This document shows positions 1-5,253 of a stretch of DNA of 6,954 nt, in pieces. Origin of the DNA: an uncultured Clostridia bacterium (GTDB taxonomy: Bacteria; Bacillota; Clostridia; Oscillospirales; Acutalibacteraceae); contig CAMYWU010000080.1 of NCBI GenBank assembly GCA_947302895.1, positions 1 through 6,954 on the forward strand, in the 5' to 3' direction. The notes beneath the pieces were generated by a model. It searched no databases, had not been told where the DNA came from, and saw nothing but the letters and a program-made list of their open reading frames with translations. Position 1 is the stretch's first letter; every line of letters starts with the position of its first letter. Made by a program: the position numbers and the translations under genes.

Positions 1-119
1 TTATCCTTAACTCCGTTTGCCGCCTGAATTGTTGCAATCATCAGTTCGTCGCTGTTAACGTCTGCAAAGCTAATGTCATAACCGTTATAACGAATCAACT
101 GTGCAATAAAATGCGCTGA
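1..119 (-). pseudogene. Remnant of a Fic-family toxin (C-terminal part only)
   Basis: Read from 119 to the window edge, one minus-strand frame is open and gives SAHFIAQLIRYNGYDISF, then an acidic stretch and IATIQAANG. This fits the helix that follows the catalytic HPFxxGNGR loop in Fic proteins of the VbhT/clostridial type, which usually reads like REFIRQLAxxxGYxLDFSxV followed by EExxEAS. The catalytic loop and everything before it are absent. Where a complete fic gene should begin, the upstream antitoxin frame runs straight into this segment in a different frame (antitoxin stop at 85-87). The simplest reading is an internal deletion of roughly the first two thirds of fic, leaving an inactive stub. 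The 3' end lies outside the window. The Fic assignment rests on pattern recall of a 39-codon fragment, so confidence is moderate. Confidence 0.6.
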
Positions 120-279
120 TTCCTTGTATTGCTTTTACGGCAGCGATATACTCTGCCATTGTGATTTCTTTATTCAGCAGTTTTTCGCACAGCTTTTTGT
201 ATTCGGGCAGGACAACAAAACCTTCCATTTCGAGGGAGGCAGTTGCATTATTAATAGCTCTTTCGTTAATCGGGCTCAT
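85..279 (-). CDS. VbhA-like antitoxin of a Fic toxin-antitoxin pair
   Basis: This 64-residue protein carries the small VbhA-type antitoxin pattern: ERAINNATASLEMEGF at residues 6-21, then a helix LCEKLLNKEITMAEYIAAVK at about 29-48. In the known family the conserved S-x-x-x-E-G segment (here SLEMEGF) places a Glu into the Fic active site and blocks AMP transfer. The ATG at 279-277 is preceded by AGGAGTG at 291-285, and a good promoter lies just upstream, so the gene should be expressed. The last residues, from about G53 (GISAFYCTVDSL), are probably not native. They come from reading out of frame into the Fic remnant, whose own frame starts at about 119. The antitoxin therefore has no intact toxin partner here. 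Family assignment is from motif recall. Confidence 0.75.
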   Translation of the reverse strand: MSPINERAINNATASLEMEGFVVLPEYKKLCEKLLNKEITMAEYIAAVKAIQGISAFYCTVDSL

Positions 280-305
280 AATATCACTCCTGTCATATCC
301 ACATT

Positions 306-334
306 ATTATATACCATTTTCACATAACAATCAA
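306..334 (-). promoter_or_regulatory. SigA-type promoter of the antitoxin/Fic locus
   Basis: On the minus strand, TTGATT (334-329) is followed after exactly 17 bp by TATAAT (311-306). The predicted transcript starts near 299, giving a leader of about 20 nt before the antitoxin ATG at 279. The AGGAGTG ribosome binding site lies at 291-285. No operator-like palindrome is obvious. Confidence 0.7.
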
Positions 335-441
335 GCATTAATGCTTTTATCCGCCGAACGTCAACCACTTGCCAACCAACAACTGCACAAACCGCCTAAA
401 CACGCGATAAAAATGATTATCAGACCGTAAACTCCGACCAT

Positions 442-474
442 AAATGCCGAGGGGTCGATGCCCTCGGCATTTTT
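442..474. terminator. GC-rich hairpin, probable terminator of the minus-strand operon
   Basis: Perfect 12-bp arms AAATGCCGAGGG (442-453) and CCCTCGGCATTT (461-472) enclose a 7-base loop. The hairpin lies 19 nt past the stop of the deaminase-like gene (minus strand), which is the expected place to end that operon. The better T-run (470-474) follows the hairpin on the plus strand, where no gene precedes it. Read on the minus strand it has only TTT before ATGG. It may be a weak bidirectional terminator. The rest of the 335-490 gap shows no convincing gene. Confidence 0.55.
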
Positions 475-490
475 CTATTAATCAGTTTAC

Positions 491-898
491 CTAATCCTCA
501 AACCTCTCATATCCCCACCACTCGGGCATCAGCTCTTTTAATCTAACCGTTTTCTTTGTTTCGAGGTCGAGAAGTATTTCAATTTCGCCGCTTTCTTTAT
601 TGAGCTGCATTAAATGCTCAAGGCTTGCGCCGCAGGGCATACCTGTTTTGCCGTTTGGCATAAGGGCAACAAGCTTATCAATTTTGCTTTCGCCGTTGGT
701 TAGCATATTTGCAACAGCGTTTCTTTCCGCACACATACCAAGCGAGCAGGCTGTATCAATGCAGACTCCGACATATATATTGCCGGCTTTTGTTAATATC
801 GCCGCCGAAACGCCTCCTGCTTCAACGAAAGGCGAAACCACTCTGCCGTTTTGAACTTTTTTTGCAGCGGCGTATAATTCGTTCCATACGTTTTCCAT
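491..898 (-). CDS. Cytidine deaminase-like protein (blasticidin-S deaminase type) with an altered zinc site
   Basis: This 135-residue protein has the size and order of the cytidine deaminase superfamily. Residues 27-31 (AGGVS) and 41-44 form the core strands. C56-A57-E58 is the zinc ligand plus catalytic Glu in the Cys-Ala-Glu form used by blasticidin-type and many bacterial enzymes. P88-C89-G90-A91 is the second zinc motif. Known family members hydrolytically deaminate cytidine or related nucleosides in the cytosol. The usual PCxxC is PCGAS here: S92 replaces the third zinc ligand, and the following Arg-Glu is Leu-Glu. The codon is AGC and was checked on the DNA, so this is not a misreading. 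Start ATG at 898 has AGGAG at 914-910 with a rather long 11-nt gap, and that RBS ends just before the stop of the GNAT gene, so the two are co-transcribed. Activity is uncertain; it could be a weak or repurposed enzyme. Confidence 0.8.
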   Translation of the reverse strand: MENVWNELYAAAKKVQNGRVVSPFVEAGGVSAAILTKAGNIYVGVCIDTACSLGMCAERNAVANMLTNGESKIDKLVALMPNGKTGMPCGASLEHLMQLNKESGEIEILLDLETKKTVRLKELMPEWWGYERFED

Positions 899-915
899 AC
901 TTTTAAACGCTCCTA

Positions 916-1539
916 TTAAAACAGCTGACCGGGAAGCTTAAGCTTCTCTTTTTCGGGGAAGCTTTTATCAAATTCCTCGGCTTCCTTTTCATCAACAAAA
1001 TACCCCTGAGGAGTTGAATACTCCCCTGTTATTTTGTTTAAATATCCCTCTTTGAGCTCTTTGCAGAGGAAGAATGAAGCGTCTTCGCCCTCGGGCAAGC
1101 CGTGGTAGCGAACGCCAAATTCGCTCGCATATGTAAAACCGCTCTTGCCGTAAAAATCAATATTACCTTCAAAGCAAACAGCGCCGAAGCCCATTTCGGC
1201 AGCCTTTTCAAGCGAATAATCAAGGAGTTTTTTGCCGTAGCCCTTGCGCTTTAAATCATTTGCAATGCAGATTGGTCCCATTGCAAGAACGGGAACATCC
1301 TCGCCGCTGTCGGCTTTTATATTTGCCTTAACAAAAATATTCTGACCGATTATTCTTCCGTCTTGCTCCATAACAAAATCAAGCTCTGAAACAAAATCGG
1401 GATTGCTGCGCATAGTATGCATAACATAGTGCTCAAGGCAACCCGGACGGTAAACGTTCCAGAAGCTATCTCTTATAAGTTCTTCAACCGCTCTGAAATC
1501 CTTTTCCTCTTCCAAACGGATTATATAATCTTTTTCCAT
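916..1539 (-). CDS. GNAT-family N-acetyltransferase (YhbS/COG3153-like)
   Basis: The 207-residue product has the GNAT fold in order. The N-terminal strand and helix are YIIRLEEEKDFRAVEELIRDSF (residues 5-26, split here only by length: YIIRLEEEKD then FRAVEELIRDSF). A central strand is at about 62-73. Motif A begins with VLAMGPICI (84-92) and carries the acetyl-CoA pyrophosphate loop R98-K-G-Y-G-K103, and motif B is FYGKSGF (129-135). The family transfers acetyl groups from acetyl-CoA to amines; the acceptor cannot be read from sequence. The C-terminal 45 residues are charged and extend past the fold. Start ATG at 1539 has only a weak RBS (GAG/GAGAAG at about 1551-1546), because the palindromic repeat directly upstream ends there. 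The next gene follows after 17 nt, so translation is probably linked. Confident as GNAT, unknown substrate. Confidence 0.85.
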   Translation of the reverse strand: MEKDYIIRLEEEKDFRAVEELIRDSFWNVYRPGCLEHYVMHTMRSNPDFVSELDFVMEQDGRIIGQNIFVKANIKADSGEDVPVLAMGPICIANDLKRKGYGKKLLDYSLEKAAEMGFGAVCFEGNIDFYGKSGFTYASEFGVRYHGLPEGEDASFFLCKELKEGYLNKITGEYSTPQGYFVDEKEAEEFDKSFPEKEKLKLPGQLF

Positions 1540-1548
1540 ATTTATCTT

Positions 1549-1603
1549 CTCGCAATGACACAGGGGGACGCACCGTTTTCAAAGGAACGTCCCCCTGTAT
1601 CAT
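1549..1603. repeat. Palindromic REP/MITE-like intergenic repeat
   Basis: Arms ATGACACAGGGGGACG (1555-1570) and CGTCCCCCTGTATCAT (1588-1603) are inverted with one mismatch in 16, including an uninterrupted 11-bp GC-rich core. They enclose a 17-nt spacer. Adjacent CTCGCAATGACA (1549-1560) is the complement of TGTCATTGCGAG, a motif I recall from dispersed repeats in many bacteria; the AGGGGGACG core is likewise recalled from clostridial intergenic repeats. No T-run follows on the minus strand, so it is unlikely to be a full terminator. It may instead lower or process the message between the 66-aa gene and the GNAT gene. The copy number elsewhere cannot be judged from this window. Confidence 0.7.
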
Positions 1604-1616
1604 CGGGTGCACTTTC

Positions 1617-1817
1617 TTATTTCTTTATCTCAATAACAAGCTGCTCGAGGTTGGCATAGATGCTTTCAACCTCGCAGTCGGCATATTCCGAGAAATCCTC
1701 GCCCTCGATATCGTTTGTTTCAAGAACAATATCATCGCAATCATTTTCGCTGTCGAAGACTCTGATTAAAACATCGCCCTGAACCATTGCTTCATCAATC
1801 AGTGTTTGTAATGTCAT
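1617..1817 (-). CDS. Small acidic protein of unknown function (66 aa)
   Basis: I do not recognise a named family. The ATG at 1817 has AAGGAG at 1831-1826 with an 8-nt gap, and the gene sits 27 nt downstream of the GH130 gene on the same strand, so it is very likely translated and co-transcribed. The protein has about 19 Asp/Glu against 3 Arg/Lys, mostly between residues 22 and 51, with Cys at 27 and 48. Predicted layout is a short N-terminal helix (TLQTLIDEA), a strand DVLIRVFD (15-22), an acidic middle, and a C-terminal strand LVIEI (60-64). The pattern 'LL/LI..., V.I.V.D, ...VESIY...LVIEI' resembles small uncharacterised Firmicutes proteins often seen near mobile or accessory genes. The resemblance is from memory and no function is proposed. 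Confidence 0.75.
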   Translation of the reverse strand: MTLQTLIDEAMVQGDVLIRVFDSENDCDDIVLETNDIEGEDFSEYADCEVESIYANLEQLVIEIKK

Positions 1818-1844
1818 AATAATTGCTCCTTTGCAATACCGGGA

Positions 1845-2795
1845 TTATTTTATCATATCGTGCTCTTTGATATAGTCAACAACCTCATCAATAGTTGTAA
1901 ACGCAAGAGCAACAGTTGTGTCGGCAGCACCGTAATAAATTGCAATTCTGCCGGTTTCGCTGTCTGTTAACGCAGCGCACGGGAAAACAACGTTCGGAAC
2001 ATCGCCAACGCATTCATAGAGCTCGTGGGGCGCAAGAAGGAAGGAATCAGCTCTGTGAAGAACCTTCCAAGGCTCGTCCCTGTCGAGAATTGCAGCGCCC
2101 ATAGCGTATGTAAAGCCGTTGCAGCTTGTTAAAACGCCGTGGTAGAAAAGAAGCCAGCCCTCGTCTGTTTCAATGGGGGTAGGACCTGCGCCAATCTTGG
2201 TTGTTTCCCAGAATTTTTCGGGCTTCATAACAAATTTATATTTGCCCCAGTATTCCAAATCCTTACTTCTCTGGATAAAGATATCACCATAGGGAGTATG
2301 TCCTCTGTCGCAGGGACGGATAAGCAAAAGATATTCATCATTTATCTTTCTCGGGAACAATACGCCGTTTCTTGCAACAGGATAACACGCATCCTCTTTC
2401 TGCTCCCAGGTTTTGAAATCCTCTGTTACGGCAATGCCGATTGTTGTTCCCTGAGGAGTGAGATTAACCCAGGAAAGATAATACTTACCGTCGATTTCGC
2501 AAAGACGGGGGTCATAGCCGTGGAAAATAACCTTTTCATCAAGCTCCCAGTGGATTGCATCCTTGCTGTAGCCTGTTACAATATTGTGGTAACGGGTTCT
2601 GTCGTCAACTCTGAAAACGCCTGCAAAGCCGTCTCCGTACGGAACAACAGCGGAGTTGAAAATACTGTTTGCGAAGAATAAATCATCCCTTGTGATAATC
2701 GGGTTTTCGGTGTATCTCCAAACGGGATACTGATAGCCCTCAGGCTTATCCTGCCAGGGAATATTCGGGATTGCCGGTCCTAAAATCTTTGCCAT
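1845..2795 (-). CDS. GH130 beta-1,4-mannooligosaccharide / mannosyl-sugar phosphorylase
   Basis: The 316-residue product is a glycoside hydrolase family 130 five-bladed propeller. Family enzymes split beta-mannosides with phosphate to give alpha-mannose 1-phosphate in the cytosol. Landmarks in order: NPIITRDD (31-38); IFNSAVVPYGDGFAGVFRVDD (45-65, core GDGFAG); GYDPR (93-97), whose D95 matches the catalytic acid; RNGVLFPRK (142-150); GDIF (170-173); KIGAGPTPIET (200-210); FYHGVL (217-222); GDVPNVVFPCA (264-274); and GRIAIYYGAADT (282-293). Spacing and motifs closely follow the GH130_2 group (UhgbMP, RaMP2), which act on mannooligosaccharides or the Man-GlcNAc core of N-glycans. The segment before GYDPR is about nine residues shorter than I recall in UhgbMP. 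AGGAGG (2808-2803) overlaps the stop of the GH5 gene, only 11 nt away, so translation is coupled. No signal peptide. The exact acceptor (Man, Glc or GlcNAc) is not decidable here. Confidence 0.9.
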   Translation of the reverse strand: MAKILGPAIPNIPWQDKPEGYQYPVWRYTENPIITRDDLFFANSIFNSAVVPYGDGFAGVFRVDDRTRYHNIVTGYSKDAIHWELDEKVIFHGYDPRLCEIDGKYYLSWVNLTPQGTTIGIAVTEDFKTWEQKEDACYPVARNGVLFPRKINDEYLLLIRPCDRGHTPYGDIFIQRSKDLEYWGKYKFVMKPEKFWETTKIGAGPTPIETDEGWLLFYHGVLTSCNGFTYAMGAAILDRDEPWKVLHRADSFLLAPHELYECVGDVPNVVFPCAALTDSETGRIAIYYGAADTTVALAFTTIDEVVDYIKEHDMIK

Positions 2796-2806
2796 ATTGA
2801 CGCCTC

Positions 2807-4276
2807 CTATTTTTTAATCTGAATTTGTATTCTGTTTCTGCCTGCATCGGTTTTAATTGCGATAAGGCTTGCGCCGTTATCATACTGCTCGATAACGCTT
2901 ATGTCAACATCCTCGGGCATAATAAACGGCTTATGAATATATACAATGCTCTCGCCCGCTTTTCCTGAATCAAAGCTCAGCGAGAAAACATCGGTTTCTC
3001 TGTTGTATCCGTAGCTGATAATTTCACCTGCAATAGCAACGGGATGGGTTCTTGAAAGCATTTGCATAAGCGGAGCATCCATATCGTCGCCATGGTAGTC
3101 CCAATACATCTGACCCCATTTCATTTCATCAAAGAAATCAAGCAGCTCAAACGCATGTGGGAACCATGAGGTATCGGTATTATCGCTGCAACCGCCCCAT
3201 TCGCCGACAATGCAGGGAACCTGAAGGCGAAGCTGAGTGTTTCTCATCTCGCCGAAAAATGCCTTAACTCTTGAAGCATTTGCATACTGATAAAGCGGAG
3301 TATCAACCGCAAAATCATATGCATGAGGGCCAAAGCACTGGTTTTCCTCACGAACACCGTTAACTGTTATCGGCGGCGCAGATTGCTTAATTCCGCTGTT
3401 GCATACATAGCTCTGCTCCATCATAACAATACCGTTTTTGGTAACCTCACGGATTGCGGCAGTTGTTTTATTGAGGAAGGGAGAATATTTCTCCAAATCA
3501 AATCTTTCCTCAACGGGGTCAATTCTGTGAACAGCATCACGAATAACATCACCGCCGATGCAATCGAGCATATTCCTTGTATCCTTTTTAAGCGCTGCCT
3601 TAATCAGTCTGCTTCTATCCACCTTTTTGTTAAAGGCAATTGTTTTTGCAACTCCTCCGACAAGGCGGGCAAACATCTTCGTGCTGTATGAACCCGGGAA
3701 CGGCTCGTTCATAAGGTCGTAGCCAAAGAGCGCCGGGCTGTCTCCGTAGCGCTTTGCAAGCATCTGCCACAAATCGCAGTATCTGTCTTGTAATCCCTTG
3801 CCCAGAACAGGAGTATTATTCCAGAAGTTATCAAATTCCTTGCGTACCCATCTGCCAAGAAAATAGCCGTCCGCCCAGACGAAATACGGCATTCTCGGCT
3901 TTGCGCCATTGGTTACCGCAGCCCAGCTCGGAGCGCCGTCGCCAACGCTCTGACCGTCGTTTTGAGAATATAAATCCTGGTGCATATCAAGCAGGATATA
4001 TACCCCGTATTTCTCGGCAAGAGCGAAGATTTCATCTATTGATTTAAGATAGCTCTCGTTATACTTTTCCGGCTGGGGCTCAAGATTCTGCCAGGTTATT
4101 GCAAGGCGGATAATATCAAGACCGTTTGCTTTATACTTTTTAAAGAATTCATCATCAAGCTTATAGCGAAATTCGGTGCAGTCAACAAGCTTATCATCGA
4201 TATTCATACCGTTGAATATTCTTGTTCTGCCCTCTTCATCAACAAAGCGAAGCTTGCTTGTTTTAATCTTCTGCAA
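2807..4276 (-). CDS. GH5 family glycoside hydrolase, endoglycoceramidase-like
   Basis: This 489-residue protein is a GH5 (clan A) TIM-barrel hydrolase. Key residues are R57 (DIIRLA), H99-Q-D101 in LLDMHQDLYS, GDGAPSWA (112-119), LMNEPFPG with acid/base E191, H318-A-Y320, and VGEWGG with nucleophile E359, followed by YWDYHG (391-396). The HQDLYS...GDGAPxWA and LMNEPF signatures are those of endoglycoceramidases and related beta-glucosidases rather than cellulases. From about residue 410 (RTHPVAIAG...) a beta-sandwich GH5 C-terminal domain follows. No signal peptide is visible, so a cytosolic role on imported glycosides is likelier than attack on membrane glycolipid. The start is TTG at 4276, with AAGGAG (4290-4285) 8 nt away. 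There is an in-frame TAA upstream with no ATG between, and an out-of-frame ATG at 4281 sits too close to the SD. First gene of the operon, tightly coupled to GH130. Substrate uncertain. Confidence 0.88.
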   Translation of the reverse strand: MQKIKTSKLRFVDEEGRTRIFNGMNIDDKLVDCTEFRYKLDDEFFKKYKANGLDIIRLAITWQNLEPQPEKYNESYLKSIDEIFALAEKYGVYILLDMHQDLYSQNDGQSVGDGAPSWAAVTNGAKPRMPYFVWADGYFLGRWVRKEFDNFWNNTPVLGKGLQDRYCDLWQMLAKRYGDSPALFGYDLMNEPFPGSYSTKMFARLVGGVAKTIAFNKKVDRSRLIKAALKKDTRNMLDCIGGDVIRDAVHRIDPVEERFDLEKYSPFLNKTTAAIREVTKNGIVMMEQSYVCNSGIKQSAPPITVNGVREENQCFGPHAYDFAVDTPLYQYANASRVKAFFGEMRNTQLRLQVPCIVGEWGGCSDNTDTSWFPHAFELLDFFDEMKWGQMYWDYHGDDMDAPLMQMLSRTHPVAIAGEIISYGYNRETDVFSLSFDSGKAGESIVYIHKPFIMPEDVDISVIEQYDNGASLIAIKTDAGRNRIQIQIKK

Positions 4277-4308
4277 AGCATATTCTCCTTTATTATATTA
4301 TCAATAAC

Positions 4309-4337
4309 ATTATACATTAACGCCCTGATATATTCAA
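4309..4337 (-). promoter_or_regulatory. SigA-type promoter of the GH5-GH130 operon
   Basis: On the minus strand, TTGAAT (4337-4332) and TATAAT (4314-4309) are separated by 17 bp. The transcript should start near 4302, leaving a leader of about 25 nt with AAGGAG at 4290-4285 before the TTG start. The 8-bp palindrome AACCGGTT (4336-4343) overlaps the upstream edge of the -35 box. The fucosidase gene in this window has the same -35/-10 pair and spacing. Confidence 0.75.
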
Positions 4338-4342
4338 CCGGT

Positions 4343-4357
4343 TTTTGTAAAACAAAA
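4343..4357. promoter_or_regulatory. Palindrome between the divergent promoters, possible operator
   Basis: TTTTGT (4343-4348) and ACAAAA (4352-4357) form an inverted repeat around AAA. It lies upstream of both -35 boxes in the 33-bp gap between the two divergent promoters, where one regulator could control both transcripts. It lacks the central CG of a CcpA cre site. The composition is AT-rich, so chance is a serious alternative. Confidence 0.3.
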
Positions 4358-4370
4358 CATTGTTATTTTA

Positions 4371-4399
4371 TTGACAATGGGAATAATAAAGCGTATAAT
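4371..4399 (+). promoter_or_regulatory. Consensus SigA promoter of the short-chain dehydrogenase gene
   Basis: TTGACA (4371-4376) and TATAAT (4394-4399) are both perfect hexamers with a 17-bp spacer, the ideal housekeeping promoter. Transcription should begin near 4405-4407, giving a leader of about 75 nt. Such a strong promoter for a catabolic enzyme suggests control by a repressor; a repeat covers the start site. Confidence 0.85.
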
Positions 4400-4401
4400 C
4401 C

Positions 4402-4419
4402 ATTTGCAAGCAATTTGCA
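4402..4419 (+). promoter_or_regulatory. Candidate repressor site over the transcription start
   Basis: ATTTGCA occurs twice (4402-4408 and 4413-4419), exactly 11 bp apart, about one helical turn. The same stretch contains the inverted repeat TGCAA (4405-4409) / TTGCA (4415-4419) with 5 bp between. It begins 2 bp past the -10 box and covers the predicted +1, a typical repressor position. No regulator gene is in the window, so the binding protein is unknown. Confidence 0.4.
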
Positions 4420-4444
4420 TTACAATATATAAAGTTTGTTAAAA

Positions 4445-4464
4445 GGCATTAGTGTTTTAATGCC
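4445..4464 (+). promoter_or_regulatory. Leader hairpin just upstream of the SDR ribosome binding site
   Basis: GGCATTA (4445-4451) pairs with TAATGCC (4458-4464) around a 6-nt loop, ending 3 nt before AAGGAG (4468-4473). No T-run follows, so it is not a terminator. It could stabilise the mRNA or affect ribosome access. It is small, and no known riboswitch or RNA class is recognised. Confidence 0.35.
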
Positions 4465-4479
4465 AAAAAGGAGAAAAAA

Positions 4480-5253
4480 ATGAGAAACTATTTTGACCTT
4501 AAAGACAATGTTGCACTTGTAACAGGCTGCTCGGGCGGTCTTGGCGTTCAGATGGCAAAGGCTCTTGCTTCCCACGGTTGCAATATTGTTGCAATCGCAA
4601 GAAGACAGGATAAGCTTGAAGAGGTTTGCAAGGAAATTTCAGACGAATTCGGCGTTGAAGCCCTTCCTCTTAAATGCGATATTACAGACACAGAAAATAT
4701 CGAAGCTGTTGTTGCAAAGGCTATGGAGCATTTCGGCAGAATTGATATTCTTATCAACAATGCAGGAACAGGCGCTGTTGCCGCTGCTGAGGACATCACC
4801 GATAAGCAGTTCAACGATGAATTCCAGATTGACCTTTTCGGCTCCTTCAAGGTTGCAAGAGCAGTTGCAAACCAGGCAATGATTCCTGCTAAATACGGCA
4901 GAATTATCAACATCGCATCAATGTACGGTCTTGTTGGTAATAAGATTTGCGGTTCAGCTCCCTACCATGCTGCAAAGGGCGGCGTTGTTAATCTTACACG
5001 AGCACTTGCTGCTGAATGGGGCGTTTATAACATCACTGTTAACTCAATCTGCCCCGGTTATTTCTACACTGATTTAACAAGAGATACTCTTAATTCCGAT
5101 TTCTTCCAGCAGAATGCAAAAACAATGATTCCTATGGAAAGATACGGCGATGAGGGCGAGCTTGATACAGCAACACTTTTCTTTGCTTCAAGAGCATCAA
5201 CCTATGTAACAGGAACAAACCTCGCAGTTGACGGCGGATATACTTGTATGTAA
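4480..5253 (+). CDS. Short-chain dehydrogenase/reductase, gluconate 5-dehydrogenase-like
   Basis: This 257-residue protein is a classical SDR with a Rossmann fold. The nucleotide loop is TGCSGGLG (15-22). R41-R42 after the second strand favours NADP(H). D67-I68 follows in the adenine pocket, and NNAG spans 93-96. Catalytic S147 (INIAS), Y162 and K166 (YHAAK) are present, then CPG (191-193), and DGGY (251-254) near the C-terminus. Length and motif spacing fit gluconate 5-dehydrogenase / 2-deoxy-gluconate 3-dehydrogenase-type enzymes that interconvert keto and hydroxy groups on sugar acids, but SDR substrate prediction from sequence is poor. The Asn of the N-S-Y-K tetrad appears as D118 (FQIDLFG where VNLxG is usual). 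ATG at 4480 has AAGGAG (4468-4473) 6 nt upstream. It is transcribed alone, divergent from the glycosidase operon, and ends in a strong terminator. Confidence 0.88.
   Translation: MRNYFDLKDNVALVTGCSGGLGVQMAKALASHGCNIVAIARRQDKLEEVCKEISDEFGVEALPLKCDITDTENIEAVVAKAMEHFGRIDILINNAGTGAVAAAEDITDKQFNDEFQIDLFGSFKVARAVANQAMIPAKYGRIINIASMYGLVGNKICGSAPYHAAKGGVVNLTRALAAEWGVYNITVNSICPGYFYTDLTRDTLNSDFFQQNAKTMIPMERYGDEGELDTATLFFASRASTYVTGTNLAVDGGYTCM

Noticed and set aside
161..430. Plus-strand open frame with a hydrophobic stretch opposite the antitoxin and its promoter
   Set aside because: No RBS, it overlaps the well-supported minus-strand antitoxin and its promoter, and composition follows the complementary strand.
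1555..1603. Strong hairpin considered as an intrinsic terminator between the 66-aa and GNAT genes
   Set aside because: No T-run follows on the minus strand, and the arms look like a dispersed palindromic repeat.
2139..2681. Plus-strand 180-codon open frame inside the GH130 gene
   Set aside because: Antisense shadow of a clear GH130 coding sequence; no RBS and no recognisable domain.
3323..3691. Plus-strand 122-codon open frame inside the GH5 gene
   Set aside because: Antisense to conserved GH5 sequence with no start signals or motifs.
4347..4360. TGTAAAACAAAACA considered as a CcpA cre site near the GH5 promoter
   Set aside because: It lacks the essential central CG of the cre consensus.
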